A stretch of DNA of 64,000 nt from Chloranthus sessilifolius. Its lineage: Eukaryota > Streptophyta > Magnoliopsida > Chloranthales > Chloranthaceae. The notes beneath the pieces are model-generated. The model did no database searches. It saw only the letters and a program-made list of their open reading frames with translations, and had not been told where the DNA came from. The position numbers were made by a program, and so were the translations under genes. Shown piece by piece: positions 57,185 to 64,000 of this stretch. Position 1 is the stretch's first letter, and every line of letters begins with the position of its first letter. The stretch lies in assembly GCA_021018995.1 (NCBI GenBank), contig CM037596.1:99431416-99495415 (forward strand). Reading direction: 5' to 3'.

Positions 57185-57737
57185 AAGATCCTGTCATCTA
57201 ATTCAAAACAATCTACGTTTTAATGGTGAAAACCTCAAGCCGCAGAAACCGATTTTTTATTTGGTGCACGGAAGGAGCGCATTTGTTTTTTCCCAAGACA
57301 TAGGCTAAAAAAAGTTTTAGGAGATTTTCCTTGAAAGTTTTATCTTGATTATTTCTACTTTTTTTTTCCAAGCAAGTGAAACCAACTGTGTTTCCAAAGG
57401 CGAAAAATGTTCAAAATCCATAAAACAAAGCTTTTTATGAGTTTTTCAGGCAAACCTCATGTGGCCAAGGCTTAAGAGTTCGGGACCCCTAGGTAGCCTT
57501 TTGAAACTTCCTTCCCACCTAAAGGCTCCCTCTAGTTCCAATATACCCTTCTGAAACTTCTTTCCCACCTAAAGGTTCCAATATGCACTTTTGGAGGAAT
57601 ATGGCAAGGAGAAATTTGGATATGCCGTTGCAAGGGGACAATAGCCAACCCGTAGATCAGACCAAAATTTCGTACTCTTGCCAACTCTAATCTTGAACCT
57701 GGCGCACTTTCTAACTCGTTCAACGCAAGGTTAGAGG
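57185..57737. other. Spacer with MITE fragment and short tandem repeat
   Basis: GATCCTGTCATCTAATTCAA at 57186 is the right-hand part of a family A MITE. GAAACTTCCTTCCCACCTAA at 57505 recurs as GAAACTTCTTTCCCACCTAA at 57553, a two-copy repeat with a period of about 48 bp. Confidence 0.45.
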
Positions 57738-57848
57738 TGTTGGATCAATTAATCCGACCACCTAAATAATTGCCATACGATCTAGGCTTATGATCAATTA
57801 AAGCAACAAATCATCAATCCACAAATTAAAATATATGTGCACACCTTC
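57738..57848 (-). mobile_element. Inverted LTR fragment abutting the Copia 5' LTR
   Basis: Reads, on the minus strand, as the last ~105 bp of the LTR family (GTGCACATATAT ... TAGGTGG...), ending TGTTGGATC at 57738 in the place of the family's terminal ...CATCA. It stops at GTGCACACCTT immediately before the forward LTR starts at 57850. Confidence 0.75.
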
Positions 57849-57849
57849 T

Positions 57850-58315
57850 TGTTAGAAGTTTTTATTTTGGTGGCCATCACTATAGTCAATTCGTTGACTG
57901 GTGAATGGTGTAAGATCAATCGTGAAATGTATAGCTGCTATTTCGGTGAGTTTGAAGAAAATAAACAACTAATAAGTAAGTTTCTCAGTTATGGTATGAT
58001 TGTGATTTCTAATCACAACATGATTAGTAATTTAAGTCCTTAATGGGAAAAGACTCTTTGGCTATAAATATAAGTGATGGTCTCAACAATTGCTCGACAC
58101 AATTTAATCTTCTCTATTAACAAAAGCATCCCCATTGTGGTAGGAGATATCGAGGACGAGAAGATCGTTAAAGACCGGCAACCAACCATTAATGACTCAC
58201 ACTCAAGGTGCACACATATATTTAATTTATGGATAATTGATTTATTATTTTTGATTGATCATGCGCCTAGATCTTAGAGTTTATTTTTGGATGGTCGAAT
58301 GGATAGATTCCATCA
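57850..58315 (+). repeat. 5' LTR of the Copia element
   Basis: 466 bp from TGTTAGAAG to TTCCATCA. GGCTATAAATATAAG near 58060 is a probable TATA box for the element's transcript. Extensive similarity to the solo LTRs in this window. Confidence 0.88.
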
Positions 58316-58317
58316 AT

Positions 58318-58330
58318 TGGTAACAGAGCC
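58318..58330 (+). other. Primer-binding site (methionine tRNA type)
   Basis: TGGTAACAGAGCC two bases past the LTR; it differs by one base from the common plant PBS TGGTATCAGAGCC. Confidence 0.75.
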
Positions 58331-59701
58331 ATAACTAGTATTTAGTCGATAAAAACATTAGAATATGTTTTTTTTTTTTTTTTGGGTACCTTATTTATGA
58401 TTGCCGAAATTTTTGACCGTGCATATGAATCCATCCGTATCCCTTTTCGTTTTTTTTGTGGTCTTTGATTCTACAATGTATGAATTTCGATTTTGAATCG
58501 CCAAGGTTTTTTTCAAGTTTAACTCCCAGACGTTGTGTCGTAGGACTCAGCCCGGCCAATTGACAGCCCTAGTACCCAGCGACACTAGAATCCTGATTGC
58601 ATTGAGATTGGATCGTCACAACAAACCAAAGATGACTATAACACGTGCCCACCACTTATATTTTGTGGTAGGGGTATTTGCATCCAATTATTCAGTAACT
58701 GCTGCCAAGATTCTTGCATGTTAAAATCATTGACCCGCATATTGATTCCACTTGGGAAAATCCCTTATTATGATCAGAGGCATACATTGGGAAAGGGCTC
58801 CTCATGTCCATGATCAAAAGATATTTTCGGGTAATTTCTGAACTATTTATAGGTCCGATTTTCGGATATTATATATAGATTTTGACCTTCTCAGACATTT
58901 CAGATCTATTTTTGACAATGAGCTCTCTATTGTGATATTTTTTTTGACCTGATGTCATTTTTATAATTTTTTATCGGATAATTATTATATATTTGAGTGC
59001 ATTTAATTAAAGTTAGGAATTGGAGGTTGTGCACTAGCACCTAGGCCAGTACTTCCACATTATTACCCCTGATTATTATTAATTTTGACACTTACCTTCA
59101 ACATAAGTTAGTTTTGACTACTTGCATCTCTTAAGTGGCTTATTTTTTAAATATCACTTTTGTGACCATCTAAAATATTATCAAACCTAAATTGAAAGCA
59201 TGGCTTGGAAAGATTCTTTTGCCCAACGGTGATGATCCTTCTTAGTGTCGTGGTTTTCACAATGAGGTTTAATTTTGTCCAAGACCGTGTTACAAATTCA
59301 GTAAAAGTCTATAGTGAACGTTGGCGTCACAACATAAGGGATTCTTCTGCCTAACGGTGATGAATCACTTAATGTTGTATGATGGTTGTATTTTACTATT
59401 CATTATTTTGTGTGTAGGTACTGCTAGCGTGTTGTGACTCGACCCAACGGAGGGTCATAACGATGCAATTAGTACCACAATCATTAATATAGATTGAGGA
59501 AGCGGCTAGTGTGTTATGACTCGACCCAACAGAGAGTTATAATGACACAAATTGTTTCTCAATAAAACCACATTGGTTTTAATTTCTATTACATTCGTTT
59601 ACATATTTTAACTCTTGCGTCACATACTATAATTATAACCTTGTGGATATAATACAACCCTTAATTATTGTGCAGCATTGAACCCGTTTTCTATAATTAA
59701 T

Positions 59702-60574
59702 ATGATTGGTGGAATTGAACTTCTGAGTGGCTCAAATTATAGCAAATGGAAGGAATAAGTTGCTATTGTTCTAGGCTGTATGGATCTTGATTATGCTATA
59801 CGATCTGATAAACTCAAGGTGCTCACCGATGATGCCTTAGCTGAGGATCTGGCAGTGAACAATACGGATTTAAAAAAATGGGATAGATCAAATCGTTTGA
59901 GCCTCATGATCATAAAGAGTTTCATTACTGATGCGATCCGGGGAGGTATTCCTGACTCACACAATGCAAAGGAATACATGCAAGCCATTCAGGAATAATT
60001 TCAGGGGACTTCTAAAGCACTTGTCAGTAGTCTAATTGTTAAAATGAGAACTATAAAATATGATGGTCATAATGACGTACAGGAGCACATTATGAGAATG
60101 AGTGGCATGACAACTCAATTGAAAGAAATGGACATGGGTTTTTCTGAGGGTTATCTTGTTTACTTCATTATGACTTCTCTTCCTGCATAATTTGGCTCGT
60201 TCAAGATTAATTATAATATACAGAAAGAGAAATGGAAGATGAACGGGCTAATCGCTCATTGTGTCCAAGAAAAAGAAAGACTTCGGGTTGAAAAACCTGA
60301 AAGTACCCATTACGCCGCTCTTGGGCCATCAAAAAAAAATTTCAAGCAAAAAAAGGAATCATATAAAGGAAAGAACATGAAAGCTCCTCCACTGGAAACC
60401 AAACAAGGAGAAGCTAGCGGATCTACTTCTGGCATCAAGTGTCACTTCTGTAAGAAGAAGGGACACATTAAGAAGAATTGTCAGAAATACAGAGATTGGC
60501 TAGTTAAGAAAGGTAATGACCTAGTCTTTGTGTGTTTTGAATCACTTTATGTTGATGCTTCACACAATACTTAG
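59702..60574 (+). pseudogene. Copia gag (capsid and nucleocapsid)
   Basis: One continuous frame from ATG 59702 with four in-frame stops: TAA at 59756, 59996 and 60188 and TAG at 60572. The first reads as KWKE-stop-VAIVLG, so CAA to TAA is likely. Features typical of plant Copia gag are visible: LLSGSNYSKWKE, the later KWDRSNRLSLMIIKS, and a zinc knuckle C-x2-C-x4-H-x4-C (CHFCKKKGHIKKNC, about 60442-60483). The capsid would package the element's RNA in cytoplasmic particles. Substitution decay without frameshift up to this point suggests loss of function by point mutation. Confidence 0.85.
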
Positions 60575-60576
60575 TG

Positions 60577-63500
60577 GATAGATTATGGAATAACTATTCA
60601 CATAAGTAATTCAATATAGAGATTTCGATCCAGCAGGAAGCTAAGTAAAGGCAACCGTACCATCAAACTCAAAAATGAAGTAGAAGCAGACGTGGAGGCC
60701 ATTGAGACTCTCCGTCTCATTTTAAATAGTAGTTTTATTTTGGATTTAGATGATACTATTTACGTTTCAAGTATCACTATAAACCTTATCTCAATTTCTA
60801 AATTGGATTCATTAGGTTTTGAATTTAAATTTGGACATAATATTTTTACTCTGTATATTTGATTCCGATATCATCGGTGGTGGCTCATTAGTGGGTAATC
60901 TTTATCAGTTGAACTTGGATTCATCTTACGCTAAATCTTTAGTTTCTATGTATGTGAATGATAAAATTAGTAAGAAACGAAAACGAGCAATCGACAACTC
61001 CTCTATTTTATGGCATAAACGTTTAGGCCATATATCTAAGGATAGAATGGAGAGGTTAATTAAAGATGATATAATGATGCGCTCGATTACTCTGATTTCA
61101 ATATTTGTGTTGGTTGCGTTAAAGGGAAACTCACAAAAACTAATAAAAAAGGAGCTATCAGGAGCACGAGTTTGCTAGAAATAGTCCACACTAATATTTG
61201 TGGACCGTTTTCAACTCTTGTCATTGGTGGTCAAAAGTATTTTATTACCTTTACTGATGATTATTCTCGTTTTGGTTATATATTTCTCATTCATAAGAAA
61301 TCTGAGGCCCTGGATATGCTTAAAATCTATAAAGTCGAAGTTGAGTTACAACTCAATTCGAAAATTAAAATTGTGAGATCTGATAGAGGCGGAGAGTACT
61401 ATGATAGATACTCTGAAACAGGTCGCAATTTAGGACCATTCGCCCTGTATCTACAAGAGCATGGCATTGTCGCTCAATACACCATGCCGGGAACACCTGA
61501 ACAGAACGGTATAGCTGAGCGATGAATCGTACTCTTATGGATATGGTGAGAAACATGTTATGCAACTCTCAGTTGCCTATGTTCTTTTAGGGAGAAGTCT
61601 TGAAAACAGCGGTGCATATCCTGAATTGAGTTTCTAGTAAGGCGATTCTCAAAACTCCTTATGAGCTATGGGTAGGAAGAAAACCGACTTTAGGATATTT
61701 ACACATTTGGGGTTGTTTGGCTGAAGCAAAGGTGTACAATCCACAATTAGAAAAATTGGATTCTAAAATTATAAGTTGTCATTTCATTGGTTACCCTGAT
61801 AGGTCAAAAGGCTATATATTTTATTGTCCTACTCATAGTACCCAGATTATTGAGACTAGATATGCAAAATTCTTTGAGGATCGTGAGAACAGTGAGAGTG
61901 TTGAGCCTAGAAAAATCACTTTTGAGAAAAATTGGGTTATAATTCCTATCCTTTTTATCGAAGAAAAAGTGGCACCAATACCAATTATTCAAGCAAATGT
62001 TGATGCACCTATGGCTATGCCTAATGAAACACCCCACATTGAGGAGATTCTTGCTCCTATGGCGACTGCCAATGATCAACCATTGCGTAGATCAGAGAGT
62101 GCAAAGAAGCCAGCCATTTCTGATGACTATATAGTTTACCTCAATGAGAGTGAGTTTGATTTTGGAAAGAAATTAGATCTTGTTTCCTTTAGCCAAGCCA
62201 TGAAGAGCGACAAATCCACTCAATGGCTTGAAGCCATGAAAGATGAATTGAATTTCATGAAACATAATTCAGTCTGGGATCTTTGTGAGTTACCTGAAAG
62301 TGTTAAGCCTGTAGGCTGTAAATGAGTATATAAAACTAAACAAGACTCCAAAGGTAATGCAGAAAGATACAAGGCCAGATTAGTCGCTAAAGGTTTCACT
62401 CAAAAAGAGGGAATATACTATAAAGAAACATTTTCTCCTGTCTCAAGAAAGGAATCCTTTGGGATAGTCATGGCATTGGTAGCTTATTTTGACTTAGAAT
62501 TGCATCAAATAGATGTTAAAACTGCTTTTCTAATGACGACTTGTATGAAGATGTCTTTATGACACAATCTGAAGGTTTTCAGGTTGAGGGAGAGAGTCAT
62601 TTAGTTTGTAGACTCAAAAGGTCTATATATGGTTTAAAGCAGACATCTAGACAATGGTACTTAAAATTTCACGAAGTCATTTCAAATTTTAGTTTTAAAG
62701 AAAATACCGTGGATCAATGCATATATCTTAAAATCAGTGAGAGTAAGTTTATCATCCTTATTTTGTATGTTGATGATATCTTACTTGCGAGTAGTCATTT
62801 GAGCATGTTACATGAGACAAAGAACTTTTTATCAAAGAGTTTTGATATGCAAGATCTTAGTGAAGCTTCCTGCGTGATAAAAATTGAGATTTATCGAGAT
62901 AGAGCTTGTGGCATATTGGGATTGTCTCAAAGAGCTTATATTGATAAAGTTCTTAAAAGGTTTAACATGCACAATTATTTCGCTACTGTTTTTTCTGTCA
63001 TTAAGGGTGATAAATTTAGTCTAATTCAAAGTCCCAGGATCGATCTGGAGCGAAAACAGATGGAGACAATTCCCTATGCATCGGCAGTTGGGAGTCTCAT
63101 GTATGTACAAGTCTGTACTCGTCCGGACATAGCCTATATAATTGACATGCTTGGTAGGTACCAATGTAATCCTGTATTGGATCATTGGAAAGCAGCCAAG
63201 AAGGTTTTTCGCTATTTACAAGGGACTAAAGGACACATGCTAATATACAAAAGGACGAATAACCTTGAAGTTATTGGTTATTCAGATGCTGACTATGCTG
63301 GGTGTCAAGACACTCGTAGGTTCACATCGGGTTATATTTTTATACTTGCAGGTGGACCTATATCTTGGAAGAGCGTTAAACAAACGCTAACTACTTCGTC
63401 TACTATGGAAGTAGAATTTGTTATATATTTTGAGGCAACGTGTGAGGTGACATAGTTGAGGAATTTTATCTCAGGGCTTAGAGTTGTTAATAGTAGTTCA

Positions 63501-63750
63501 AGGCCACTGAGAATTTTATGTGACAATTCCGCTGCGATAGCTATCTCCAATAACAACAAGATTAGTGGGGGTTTCAAATATATTGATATAAAATATCTTG
63601 TTGTAAGGGAAAAAGTTCAAAATTAAATTATATCTGTTGAAAAGATTAGTACGACACTCATGTTAGCTGATCCTCTCACTAAAGGCTTACCTCCCAAGCT
63701 CTTTTTGGAGCATGTTGCGCGCATGAGATTAACGGATAATTTTGATAGCC
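60577..63750 (+). pseudogene. Copia pol: protease, integrase, reverse transcriptase, RNase H
   Basis: Protease: the active-site triplet reads D-Y-G instead of D-S-G (near 60580). Integrase: zinc-binding LWHKRLGHISKDRM near 61008-61050, then HTNICGPF near 61187 where the first catalytic Asp of the DDE triad is replaced by Asn; the second Asp (VRSDRGGEY) and the Glu (NGIAER) remain. A stop follows at about 61525 and two more near 61590-61627. Reverse transcriptase: DVKTAFL (about 62515), CRLKRSIYGLKQTSRQWY (about 62610) and an intact YVDDIL (about 62767). RNase H: GYSDADYAG (about 63280), CDNSAA (about 63523), ending ADPLTKGLPPKLF (about 63666). Frame changes near 60.8, 61.15 and 62.53 kb. Supplies all enzymes for retrotransposition in an active copy; this one cannot. 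Confidence 0.88.
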
Positions 63751-64000
63751 TTTGAGAGTGGATATATGAGAGTTAATATATTTATTTAATTGATTCAGAA
63801 ATAAAGTTTATTTATTTACTTTTCCATTTTAATGCAAATAAAAATTTGGAACATATGGTGTTAGTAGATGACAATAAAGTAGGACCAATATTAGATTGAG
63901 TTTACATATAATCACCATTCAGTTTGTAAACTTGCAATCTATGTGAAATCATACTAGTTGGAATCTATATGTCGGTGATGACTTCCAATACGGTAACTAA
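63751..64000 (+). other. Copia 3' non-coding tail before the missing 3' LTR
   Basis: A/T-rich, no TGTTAGAAG motif, so the 3' LTR lies beyond the window edge. Consistent with an extended untranslated region downstream of pol. Confidence 0.5.

Larger units (their letters stand above)
57850..64000 (+). mobile_element. Ty1/Copia LTR retrotransposon, nearly full length, 3' LTR outside the window
   Basis: Layout: 5' LTR 57850-58315, PBS at 58318, a leader of about 1.4 kb, gag from 59702, then protease, integrase, reverse transcriptase and RNase H to about 63750, in the Copia order (integrase before RT). The coding region contains many stops and several frameshifts, so it is inactive. The window ends before a second LTR appears. 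Solo LTRs of the same family lie at 21443-21926 and 37401-37881. Confidence 0.92.

Overview
The window is nuclear DNA from a flowering plant. It has a plant-specific DUF688 gene with GT-AG introns, exon fragments of a receptor-like kinase and of the decapping scaffold VARICOSE, and a very dense load of plant transposons (Copia, LINE, hAT, MULE-like, CACTA-like, Helitron). No bacterial, organellar or viral genes were seen. The species cannot be named from the sequence.

Only one gene looks intact: the DUF688-family gene on the minus strand (coding exons 12333-11299, 10194-9358, 9265-9218, 639 codons), with a probable intron in its 5' leader and a TATA-like box near 13525. Its first coding intron carries two small transposons. 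Two other gene traces are broken: a membrane-spanning and juxtamembrane exon pair of a receptor-like kinase (54770-54335, minus) with a one-base deletion, and a single clean VARICOSE WD40 exon (50890-50762, minus).

Layout. 1-2112: remnant of a Copia element ending in a microsatellite. 3286-5700: a decayed hAT (DUF659-type) transposase on the minus strand, interrupted by a 230-bp MITE with a perfect 8-bp target duplication. 5700-8900: MITEs, short tandem repeats and a promoter-like orphan stretch. 9200-13530: the DUF688 gene. 14436-18045: a Helitron-like element filled with MITEs. 18100-22560: a decayed LINE split by a solo LTR. 22680-31000: a dense MITE field with several provable nestings. 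31000-33860: unclassified repeat and nested MITEs. 33862-37253: a hAT-like element holding a second Helitron. 37401-37881: another solo LTR. 38200-44390: MITEs, a transposon-like unit with a purine-rich minisatellite, and palindromic elements. 44390-47844: LTR pieces, one arranged like a TRIM retrotransposon. 48180-49480: composite MITEs. 50762-57184: gene fragments and a CACTA-like element. 57738 to the end: a Copia retrotransposon whose 3' LTR lies outside the window.

The elements form families that can be cross-checked inside the window. The Copia LTR at 57850-58315 recurs as a solo LTR at 21443-21926 and inverted at 37401-37881. Six short MITEs share the terminus CAWGGNTYAAAAT; four are flanked by exact 8-bp duplications and the other two by duplications with one mismatch, as expected of hAT mobilisation, and one sits inside the hAT transposase. 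A second family of long palindromic MITEs fits a 9-bp, Mutator-like pattern less strongly. No CRISPR array, tRNA or rRNA was recognised.
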